Below, piece after piece: positions 6,698 to 13,804 of a stretch of DNA of 16,202 bases. Within the stretch, counting starts at the first letter, position 1. Each line of letters opens with the position of its first letter. The DNA is taken from NCBI GenBank assembly GCA_030631125.1, contig DAOVLS010000014.1:1-16202 (forward strand), given 5' to 3'. The DNA is from Planctomycetales bacterium. Lineage in GTDB: Bacteria > Planctomycetota > Phycisphaerae > SM23-33. Below the pieces are notes generated by a model. It made no database searches. It was not told the origin of the DNA and saw only the letters and a program-made list of their open reading frames with translations. A program made the translations under genes and the position numbers.

Positions 6698-7495
6698 TCA
6701 GTCGTCGTCATCATCGCCGTCGCCATCCAAATCCAGCTCGGGTGCGCCGTCGTCAAAAGAGACACAATCGGTCGCGTCGGCGCGAGGGTGCGCGGTGTTT
6801 GTCAGTGTTATCTGCTGGGCATCCTGTCCTATGGTCAAGCGCATCAGCACCAGTTGCGGCATCGGCGGAGCCTCGTCCGTAACGACCTCGAATTTCGACA
6901 CATCCACAGCCAGTGTCCGCCGGGTAAGGTAGTGTGAGTATCTTCTCATCATCAGCAGTCCCCGGACTCTGCCGACGTCGTTCACATAAGCCAGTGTCCT
7001 GGAGACGTTCAGCGCCGCCAGGTGCCCGGGCGACATGGAATCAGGGAAGACCACCTGCAATCGCTCTACTGTCTGATTGCCGGTGTCGGACTGAATCAGG
7101 ACCAGTTCACTGACATTAATCTGCTTGTCGGCGTATTCGTCGCCGGTCCAGATGACCATCTCACCGTTACCGGAGGCGGTGATAAGGACAGCCTTGCGAA
7201 CGTCGGCGTCGATGCTCCTCATTGCGTATCTGCCCGAAGAGATCGCCTCGATCATGCTGTCGGTGCTGGCCTGGGCGTGCGACAATGCGGTGCTGACCGC
7301 CGCTACGGACATACCGATCATCGCCGTAATGGCTACCGCCATCAGCAATTCAGTCAACGTAAACGCTGTCATGCCTCGCTGAAGCGAGCACGCCGAACGC
7401 ACGGCAATCCGGTATTCCGGTTGTTTCTTCGTTTTTTCCGGTATTCCGGTATTCCGGTATTCCGGTATTCCGGTATTTCGGTGTTCGTTACTCAT
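6698..7495 (-). CDS. GspJ-like minor pseudopilin with a repeat-containing leader
   Basis: Minor pseudopilin in the GspI-J-K position. The cleavage site is GMTA|FTLTELLMAVAITAMIG, with Ala rather than Gly at -1 and Glu at +5. The helix passes into ALSHAQASTDSMIEAISSGRYAMRSIDADVRKAVL (in parts ALSHAQASTDSMIEA and SGRYAMRSIDADVRKAVL), a GspJ-type pattern. The C-terminus is strongly acidic: DLDGDGDDDDD, which resembles a calcium-binding DxDGDG loop. The start is uncertain. The ATG at 7495 overlaps the gspI-like stop (ATGAGTAA), giving 265 residues and a 44-residue leader containing two turns of an NTGIPEYR repeat. An ATG at 7372 would give a 224-residue protein with only MTA before the cleavage site and would leave the repeats non-coding. 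Neither start has a good Shine-Dalgarno. The codons for ACSLQRGM come from a dispersed palindromic element. Confidence 0.8.
   Translation of the reverse strand: MSNEHRNTGIPEYRNTGIPEKTKKQPEYRIAVRSACSLQRGMTAFTLTELLMAVAITAMIGMSVAAVSTALSHAQASTDSMIEAISSGRYAMRSIDADVRKAVLITASGNGEMVIWTGDEYADKQINVSELVLIQSDTGNQTVERLQVVFPDSMSPGHLAALNVSRTLAYVNDVGRVRGLLMMRRYSHYLTRRTLAVDVSKFEVVTDEAPPMPQLVLMRLTIGQDAQQITLTNTAHPRADATDCVSFDDGAPELDLDGDGDDDDD
7370..7394. repeat. Dispersed palindromic repeat, copy A (inside the gspJ-like leader)
   Basis: The 25 bases are identical, in reverse complement, to 10627-10651, and 19 of the first 20 bases match a third copy at 9599-9618. The core is an inverted repeat, CTCGCT/AGCGAG, around GA. 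This copy lies in frame within the gspJ-like leader, immediately before the prepilin cleavage site. It is a REP-like element by structure. Confidence 0.75.
7440..7479. repeat. 8-bp tandem repeat, five units (GGTATTCC)
   Basis: Four perfect consecutive GGTATTCC units (7440-7471) are followed by a fifth with one change (GGTATTTC, 7472-7479). A single extra unit lies nearby at 7411-7418. On the minus strand three units make a 24-base, 8-residue period (NTGIPEYR). Because 8 is not a multiple of 3, gain or loss of one unit would shift the frame of any protein started at 7495. Confidence 0.9.
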
Positions 7496-7955
7496 TTGCG
7501 TACGCCAGCCTGGAAATACTGACAACCTTTTCGCCGTGGTAGCGGACATCAACGGTAATGCGAAGGAACGTCGGCTCTTCAGACTGGTCCTGGCCTGCTA
7601 CGTAAACGCTCTCGACCGTCGCACTTCGCGCCAGCGCAACCGAAGCCGGATCGTTCACCGTAACGCCGTCGAACCCCGCAATGGTCCCTTCTGCCTCGGA
7701 GTAACCGTCGTAGTCGTCCATGTCGTCCCAGTCGCTTCTGCCCGTTTCGCCGGCTTCGGAACCGTTGGGGTCGCTGAACGGCTTGGCGAGGATTTCTTCC
7801 ATCAGGTCCTGGGCGAGGTTGACGGCGAGTGTTGAGCGGGCGTTTTGGGCTGTATTGGCCGCACCGGTGCTGAAAGGCATAACAACGGCCCCGACCACCA
7901 TCGCCAGAACGACAGAGGCCAGCAGGGCTTCGATTAATGTGAAACCGTTAGACAT
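7488..7955 (-). CDS. GspI/PilV-like minor pseudopilin
   Basis: Minor pseudopilin expected to nucleate the pseudopilus tip with the J- and K-like proteins. The 155-residue precursor has a very short leader, MSNG, cut before FTLIEALLASVVLAMVVGAVV, with Phe +1 and Glu +5. The stretch after the helix (AVNLAQDLMEEILAKPFSDP) is a typical GspI/PilV region in which LAQ..MEEI is followed by F.DP. The C-terminal half is acidic (RSDWDDMDDYDGYSEAEGT), then has beta-strands ending FLRITVDVRYHGEKVVSISRL. The ATG at 7955 fits the family. An in-frame TTG 14 codons upstream would add IGNCRLAIANC, which is simply the translation of an inverted repeat, so I rejected it. The gene overlaps the gspJ-like start by 8 bases. 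No clear Shine-Dalgarno is present. Confidence 0.87.
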   Translation of the reverse strand: MSNGFTLIEALLASVVLAMVVGAVVMPFSTGAANTAQNARSTLAVNLAQDLMEEILAKPFSDPNGSEAGETGRSDWDDMDDYDGYSEAEGTIAGFDGVTVNDPASVALARSATVESVYVAGQDQSEEPTFLRITVDVRYHGEKVVSISRLAYANE

Positions 7956-7959
7956 CGCA

Positions 7960-7993
7960 CAATTGGCAATTGCCAATCGGCAATTGCCAATTG
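7960..7993. repeat. Perfect 15-bp inverted repeat at the gspI-like start
   Basis: The arms CAATTGGCAATTGCC (7960-7974) and GGCAATTGCCAATTG (7979-7993) are exact reverse complements separated by AATC. Each arm itself contains the palindrome GGCAATTGCC. It lies in the 55-base gap between the second gspG-like gene and the gspI-like gene, 4 bases upstream of the ATG, so the RNA hairpin would cover the ribosome-binding position. Confidence 0.85.
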
Positions 7994-8010
7994 ACAATTT
8001 GCTCCATTAG

Positions 8011-8517
8011 TTAGTAATCAAAATACGATCTACCCTTATCGTCCGCTTCGGGCGAGTCGGCTTTGAACAGCAATGTCGCCGGCTTGTATATCCATCCGTG
8101 AGTGTCGTCGCCGGCGGCAGGAAAGTCTTCATTGTTGGCGATCATCTGGACGGTATTCTTCCCGTTAATGGGATTCTCCGGAATTTTCCGCAGATACGGG
8201 CCGTGATCGAATCCGGGCGTGCCGAGTTCTGCGGTCTGGAAGGAGTCGTTGGATGCCTTGGTCATGTGGAGCACAAAGGCCGTTTCGGTGGGTGCGGCGC
8301 CGGAGTTGCCGTTTGGATAACCCGCCGCTATTCCGCAGTGCTGTGCCTGAAAAACCGTCGTTTGCGTCCGGAAAATTCGCAGGTTATCGGCGAGCATACT
8401 GGCACGTGCAGTAGCCGATGCGTTGGAGAACTTCGGTAGAATGATCGCAGCGAGGATGCCGAGAATCAGCACCACGATCAGAATTTCCACCAGAGTGAAC
8501 CCTTTTTGCCGACCCAT
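8011..8517 (-). CDS. GspG-like major pseudopilin, second paralogue
   Basis: Pseudopilin of the GspG type, the subunit that forms the helical pseudopilus shaft. The precursor has 168 residues with leader MGRQKG, cut before FTLVEILIVVLILGILAAIILPKF; Phe +1 and Glu +5 are present. The C-terminal part has GPYLRKIPENPING and HGWIYKPATLLFKA, the layout of GspG-type pilins (a P.NP loop followed by GW.Y). GGAAAAGGAAAG precedes the ATG at a suitable distance. It is clearly a paralogue of the neighbouring pseudopilin at 8674-9126: the first ~27 mature residues are nearly the same and both share GPYL.K.P.NP. It has an insert around QHCGIAAGYPNGNSGAAPTE, including a cysteine. Which of the two is the true major subunit cannot be told from sequence; the promoter-proximal one is the better candidate. 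Confidence 0.9.
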   Translation of the reverse strand: MGRQKGFTLVEILIVVLILGILAAIILPKFSNASATARASMLADNLRIFRTQTTVFQAQHCGIAAGYPNGNSGAAPTETAFVLHMTKASNDSFQTAELGTPGFDHGPYLRKIPENPINGKNTVQMIANNEDFPAAGDDTHGWIYKPATLLFKADSPEADDKGRSYFDY

Positions 8518-8549
8518 TTTCCACTTTCCTTTTCCGGCGCGTTACAGTT

Positions 8550-8578
8550 CCCCGGTTCCCGCCTGAATGGTTCCGGGG
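8550..8578 (-). other. Inverted repeat between the two gspG-like genes (leader side)
   Basis: CCCCGG (8550-8555) and CCGGGG (8573-8578) form a 6-bp stem with a 17-base loop. It lies 33 bases before the second gspG-like ATG. Together with the stronger hairpin at 8586-8622 it structures the spacer between the two pseudopilin genes. No U-tract follows. Confidence 0.35.
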
Positions 8579-8585
8579 TCAGGCA

Positions 8586-8622
8586 GAGGTCTCCAGCGGC
8601 TGCGTTTCGCCGCCGGAGCCTC
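8586..8622 (-). other. Strong intercistronic hairpin between the two gspG-like genes
   Basis: On the minus strand GAGG-CTCC-G-GCGGC pairs with GCCGC-T-GGAG-A-CCTC around an 8-base loop: 13 pairs with one mismatch and one bulge. It begins about 50 bases after the first pseudopilin stop codon. There is no following U-run. A stable 3' hairpin here would be expected to protect the promoter-proximal message and leave more of the first pseudopilin than of downstream proteins; this is inferred, not shown. Confidence 0.55.
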
Positions 8623-8673
8623 TGAACCGATAATCCTGAAACATAACTCCGCCAAGGTGTTCGTAAGGCGGGA

Positions 8674-9126
8674 TTACAGACCGTCGTGAGCTCCGTCGTT
8701 GGCCTTGATCTGACCGAGGGCGGTATCGAAGATCCAACCGGCAGTATTAGTATCTGCGGCAATAACAACGGCTGCGCTGTCGTTGAACGGGTTGGTCGGC
8801 ATCTTCTGTAGATACGGACCATACGCACCGGCGACGTCGCCGACACCGTCAATGGTGGTCTTGCCCGTCAGATCGGCCACGAAATCGGCCACATCAATGA
8901 CGAGGGGAGCGCCGGCGGCACTCGTCTGCCCGGGATAAAACTCCAGGTGCTGGACCTTGTAAAGTTCGATCTGGCTGCGGAGCGTCTGAAGGTCCGAAGC
9001 CAGGGCGGACTCCCTCGCGTCGTTTGACGCCTCCGTGAACTGCGGGATTACGATTGCCGCGAGAATACCTAAAATAATCACGACAATCAGAATCTCGACC
9101 AATGTGAAACCTGTCTTGTGAGTCAT
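8674..9126 (-). CDS. GspG-like major pseudopilin, promoter-proximal paralogue
   Basis: Probable major subunit of the pseudopilus or pilus, first gene of the operon. The precursor has 150 residues with leader MTHKTG, cut before FTLVEILIVVIILGILAAIVIPQF; Phe +1 and Glu +5 are present. The helix continues as TEASNDARESALASDLQTLR, then a short pseudopilin-type domain with YGPYLQKMPTNPFND and AGWIFDTALGQIKAND. The start is the best supported in the window: GGAGGTG stands 5 bases before the ATG at 9126. An open frame continues upstream to 9543 but it reads through the riboswitch and lacks any coding character, so it is not used. The gene follows a leader of about 400 bases with a cyclic-di-GMP-I aptamer, and its strong ribosome-binding site fits a highly made structural protein. 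Confidence 0.93.
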   Translation of the reverse strand: MTHKTGFTLVEILIVVIILGILAAIVIPQFTEASNDARESALASDLQTLRSQIELYKVQHLEFYPGQTSAAGAPLVIDVADFVADLTGKTTIDGVGDVAGAYGPYLQKMPTNPFNDSAAVVIAADTNTAGWIFDTALGQIKANDGAHDGL

Positions 9127-9390
9127 TGTTACACCTCCATAAATGTTTGCGTTACTGAATCCCATAAAACTACTTCCGAAACTCCCACACGCTTTATTAC
9201 TTTCTGTCGCGCCCACCTCCCTTCGGTGCATCCGAGAACCATACCTCTCCGGAACCTTTGTCGTATCGACTGCGTAACGGCGCGCCTTAACTAAAATGCA
9301 GATATTTCGGGCAAATGTTTGCCGGGCTGGAGGGAGAAGGCGGAAACGCCCTCGGAGGTCTCGCCCACCGGGGAAAAACTTCGCGAACGA
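9127..9390 (-). promoter_or_regulatory. Leader between the riboswitch aptamer and the first pseudopilin gene
   Basis: No gene is visible in these ~260 bases. Just after the aptamer, CCCTCG (about 9393-9388) can pair with CGAGGG further on (about 9354-9349), enclosing a GTTTTTCCCC stretch; this is a candidate for the switching part of the riboswitch. Further down is a second aptamer-like segment (about 9216-9290, described in the findings). No convincing intrinsic terminator with a long U-run is present, so the mode of control (termination, translation or processing) is open. Confidence 0.4.
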
Positions 9391-9500
9391 GGGTCCCTTC
9401 GGTAGCCCGGCTGACCCGAAAGGCTTACAAAAAACCTCTCGGGCCCCGTAACTTTGCGCCCCGCCGACATCCACGCCGACGGGTTGCCCTTTCGGGGACA
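9391..9500 (-). promoter_or_regulatory. Cyclic-di-GMP-I (GEMM) riboswitch aptamer
   Basis: The minus strand shows the conserved GEMM parts in order: GGGCAACCCG (9489-9480), a first hairpin with CCCG/CGGG at its base, then the hallmark GGCGCAAAGTTACGGGG (9460-9444; family form GACGCAAAGCCACGGG), a second long hairpin, and the 3' block CAGCCGGGCTACCGAAGGG (9413-9395; family form AGCCGGGTTACCGAAGG). The second stem pairs all 11 positions between 9445-9435 and 9423-9413, with two G-U pairs. The class (Rfam RF01051) binds the second messenger cyclic di-GMP and is known to sit upstream of motility, pilus and secretion genes. Its place ahead of the pseudopilin operon fits this. The first stem lacks an obvious GNRA tetraloop. 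I am confident in the family but not in the on/off direction. Confidence 0.85.
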
Positions 9501-9542
9501 AATTGTTCTTCACGCGACTCGAACACAAAACGCCGCGCGACA

Positions 9543-9576
9543 TTTACACTGTAAAATACAAATCGCGGACAAGCAA
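9543..9576 (-). promoter_or_regulatory. Candidate sigma-70-type promoter and overlapping palindrome for the pseudopilin operon
   Basis: On the minus strand TTGCTT (9576-9571) and TACAGT (9553-9548) are separated by 17 bases, four matches of six at each box. Transcription would start near 9541, about 40 bases before the aptamer. A 13-bp palindrome, TTTACA-C-TGTAAA (9543-9555 on the plus strand), overlaps the -10 box and could be an operator. Both are weak inferences. Confidence 0.3.
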
Positions 9577-9598
9577 AAAACATTCGAAATCAATTATC

Positions 9599-9622
9599 CA
9601 TGCCTCGCTAAAGCGAGGCATG
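9599..9622. repeat. Dispersed palindromic repeat, copy B (after birA)
   Basis: A perfect 11-bp inverted repeat, CATGCCTCGCT/AGCGAGGCATG with AA between the arms. It begins three bases after the birA stop codon. In RNA it would form a stable hairpin at the end of the birA message, followed by an A/T-rich stretch with TTTTTT some 20 bases on, so it may assist termination. It is related to copies A and C. Confidence 0.75.
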
Positions 9623-9625
9623 ATT

Positions 9626-10621
9626 CTACCCAACGACGCTGGAGGTCGCCGCAGGCAGGTGCAGTCGCTGCCCGTTATCATCCAGAAGGACAAGCCCCTC
9701 GGAAGGGCTGACATCGACAACCCGCCCCGTGAAGCGATGTCCGGCCGACATGATACAGATGCGACGATTGATCATGTCGCAGCGGCTGCACCATTGCTCG
9801 TGCAGTTCGTCGGTTCGACCACTCTGCAAGGCTGACACCCACCAATCCAGCCTCACCGACACCGCACGAAGAATCTCGATACGCTCAAGAGACGCCCCGC
9901 CACCGACCGCATCGGCAAGACAGGTCGCAGGTCGGTCCACCTGCTCGGTCGGCCTGTCCCGCAGCATGTCGGCCGACGGCGCAGCCAGGACGTTTATCCC
10001 GAACCCGATTACCACCTGGCGCTTATTATCCACCGTGCGAACTTCCACAATGACCCCCGCCAGTTTCGCGGCGTCGAGGACCACGTCGTTAGGCCAGGCC
10101 AAGGCCGGCGTTACACCGGTTGATTCTTCGATACCTTCCGCCACCGCCAGACCGGCAGCCAGCGTCAACGCCTCGTGAGGTAATTCGCACGCCTGCCGGT
10201 GCAGGAGTACACTCGCCAGGACAGCCGTGCCCGGCGGACTAAACCATTTTCTCCCCAGCCGACCCCGCCCCGCACGCTGATATTCTGCCGTTACCACCAT
10301 CGCCTGACCGTTTGCCTGCTGCGCCGACGCAAAGGCCACGTCGTTGGTCGAATCGACCTCATCAAAACAGATGACGTGTTTACCGATATGCTTAACCGGC
10401 AGATCCCGCTCAATCAGGTGCGCATCCATAACCGTCGGACGAATCAGCCGGACGCCGTGAGCCGGGCTACGATCGAACCGATGTCCGCGCTGAGATAATT
10501 CCGCCAACGCCTCCTCAACCCGCGTATGGTCCGCACCCCCCGCCTGCGCAAGTTCCTCCAGCGCGAAAAAACCCTCCCTGCGGTCGTAAAGCAGTCCCAG
10601 AATCTGATTCGTCAGTTCCAT
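9626..10621 (-). CDS. birA: Biotin--[acetyl-CoA-carboxylase] ligase, with N-terminal HTH domain
   Basis: Activates biotin to biotinyl-AMP and attaches it to the carrier lysine of acetyl-CoA carboxylase. The 331-residue protein carries the catalytic signatures STND (91-94), GRGRLGRKWFSPPG (118-131, the biotinyl-AMP binding loop), WPNDVV (176-181) and KLAGVIVE (186-193), then VIGFGINV (~204-211), and a C-terminal SH3-like domain (GRVVDVSPSEGLVLLDDNG). Residues 1-60 look like a winged helix-turn-helix (ILGLLYDRREGFFALEELAQ... VEEALAELSQRGHRF), so it may be the bifunctional repressor type. No target operator is identifiable here. It lies 58 bases downstream of nadC with a palindromic repeat between them and another right after its stop codon. 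The first ATG has no clear Shine-Dalgarno. Confidence 0.93.
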   Translation of the reverse strand: MELTNQILGLLYDRREGFFALEELAQAGGADHTRVEEALAELSQRGHRFDRSPAHGVRLIRPTVMDAHLIERDLPVKHIGKHVICFDEVDSTNDVAFASAQQANGQAMVVTAEYQRAGRGRLGRKWFSPPGTAVLASVLLHRQACELPHEALTLAAGLAVAEGIEESTGVTPALAWPNDVVLDAAKLAGVIVEVRTVDNKRQVVIGFGINVLAAPSADMLRDRPTEQVDRPATCLADAVGGGASLERIEILRAVSVRLDWWVSALQSGRTDELHEQWCSRCDMINRRICIMSAGHRFTGRVVDVSPSEGLVLLDDNGQRLHLPAATSSVVG

Positions 10622-10626
10622 AACAA

Positions 10627-10651
10627 GGCGTGCTCGCTTCAGCGAGGCATG
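10627..10651. repeat. Dispersed palindromic repeat, copy C (between nadC and birA)
   Basis: The exact reverse complement of copy A over 25 bases. It fills most of the spacer between nadC and birA and ends about 6 bases upstream of the birA ATG, where an mRNA hairpin would affect ribosome access. Confidence 0.75.
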
Positions 10652-10679
10652 TTTCGTTGATGCGCCACTACCGACATTA

Positions 10680-11561
10680 CTACGTTGTTTCTATTTCCAC
10701 CGCGATATCCACCGCCCGCGCCGAGTGGGTCAATGCTCCGATAGCGATTCGCTCAACGCCGGTCTCGGCGGCGGCGCGGACATTTTCAAGCGTTATCCCA
10801 CCGGAGGCCTCAAGTTCAATCCGACCCGCAGCCGAATCATTTCGCATCCTCACAGCCTCGACCAACTGCCCGGCAGACATGTTGTCCAACAGAATAACGT
10901 CTATATCCAGCGTCAGCGCATCGACCAACTGCTCAAGCGTATCGACCTCGACCTCGATAAACCCGCCCGGGCCGAGCGAATCACGCAGACCGCCCAGTTT
11001 ATCCGCCAGGCCGGCCAGGCCTTTGTCGCCCAGTGCCGCAAGGTGGTTGTCCTTGACCATAACGGCGTCGTAGAGGCCCATGCGGTGGTTGCGCCCTCCG
11101 CCCGCGCGGACGGCGTATTTCTCCAAAACCCGCCAGCCGGGAGTCGTCTTGCGTGTGTCGTAAATCGTCGCAGCCGTACCTTCGACGGCACCAACATACT
11201 CGCGCGTTTTCGTCGCTATACCGCCCAAACGCTGTAAAAAATTCAGCGCGACACGTTCAGCCGAAAGTACCGCCCGCACCGGGCCGACCCACTCGGCAAG
11301 GATTGCCCCGCCTTCGGCGCGTTCACCCTCGGCGACCGATACTTTCGTTTTGATAGTCCCGTCATAAGCAGCCGCGATTTCACCAAGAAACGCCCCGCCG
11401 CAGAAGACCAACCCTTCCCGCGCGACAAACCGCCCCCGGCAGGTTCTATCCCCCGGCAGAATCGCGGAGGTAATATCCCCCCCGCCAAGGTCCTCTGCCC
11501 GCGCCATCTCCAGCAGACGCCAGAGATTGTCAAGTTCGGGTTGATTAGGTTGAATCGCCAT
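10680..11561 (-). CDS. nadC: Nicotinate-nucleotide pyrophosphorylase (carboxylating), quinolinate phosphoribosyltransferase
   Basis: Converts quinolinate and PRPP to nicotinate mononucleotide, CO2 and pyrophosphate in de novo NAD synthesis. The 293-residue protein shows the family motifs in order: EDLGGGDIT (~23-31), ALNFLQRLGGIAT, YDTRKTTPGWR (134-144), RAGGGRNHRMGLYDAVMVKDNH (in parts RAGGGRNHRMGL and YDAVMVKDNH), VILLDNMS, ELEASGGIT and GVERIAIGALTHS near the end. I take the ATG at 11561 because the family usually starts shortly before the EDLGxGDIT motif and the 21 residues of the longer frame (from 11624) are hydrophobic and atypical. There is no clear Shine-Dalgarno at either start. Neighbouring birA is a common partner of nadC in bacteria. 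Length is normal. Confidence 0.93.
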   Translation of the reverse strand: MAIQPNQPELDNLWRLLEMARAEDLGGGDITSAILPGDRTCRGRFVAREGLVFCGGAFLGEIAAAYDGTIKTKVSVAEGERAEGGAILAEWVGPVRAVLSAERVALNFLQRLGGIATKTREYVGAVEGTAATIYDTRKTTPGWRVLEKYAVRAGGGRNHRMGLYDAVMVKDNHLAALGDKGLAGLADKLGGLRDSLGPGGFIEVEVDTLEQLVDALTLDIDVILLDNMSAGQLVEAVRMRNDSAAGRIELEASGGITLENVRAAAETGVERIAIGALTHSARAVDIAVEIETT

Positions 11562-11674
11562 GTCCAAAACCAGTGCTGAAGATAACACCATTGGCAACGC
11601 ATGGGAAGATACTATCAGTAACATGTCAGCCTACGGCGGAAGCCGTGGGATACGAGTCGCCCAATCCGCAACCA

Positions 11675-11688
11675 GCCCCTTCAGGGGC
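11675..11688 (-). terminator. Small hairpin after uvrB, possible weak terminator
   Basis: GCCCC/GGGGC with a 4-base loop lies 14 bases after the uvrB stop codon on the minus strand. The stem is only 5 bp (6 at most) and no U-tract follows in that direction; the T-run is on the other side. Function is doubtful. The rest of the gap to nadC (11562-11701) shows nothing else. Confidence 0.25.
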
Positions 11689-11701
11689 GGAACAATTCTT
11701 T

Positions 11702-13723
<2,022 letters not shown>

Positions 13724-13756
13724 GGACGTTCATCTATGATGTCATAACTAGGCTTT

Positions 13757-13781
13757 GCAGATTTCCATGCTGGGCAGATTT
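13757..13781. repeat. Short direct repeat upstream of uvrB
   Basis: GCAGATTT occurs at 13757-13764 and again at 13774-13781, a 17-base period, in the 81-base gap between uvrB and the HEPN-like gene. It could be a regulatory site for uvrB, but it does not match the SOS boxes I know (CTGT-N8-ACAG or CGAAC-N4-GTTCG). Confidence 0.3.
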
Positions 13782-13804
13782 GCAACATTATTGCCTTCGC
13801 TGCC

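Noticed and set aside
7440..7479. CRISPR array or direct-repeat cluster
   Set aside because: Units are only 8 bp with no spacers; this is a simple tandem repeat.
7955..7997. TTG start giving a longer gspI-like protein
   Set aside because: The added residues (IGNCRLAIANC) are the translation of a perfect inverted repeat, and the ATG at 7955 gives a normal short prepilin leader.
8674..9543. Longer form of the first pseudopilin, starting at 9543
   Set aside because: The extra 139 codons read through the riboswitch and show no protein pattern; GGAGGTG and the prepilin leader fix the start at 9126.
13724..13804. LexA/SOS box upstream of uvrB
   Set aside because: Neither the CTGT-N8-ACAG nor the CGAAC-N4-GTTCG form is present; only a GCAGATTT direct repeat is seen.
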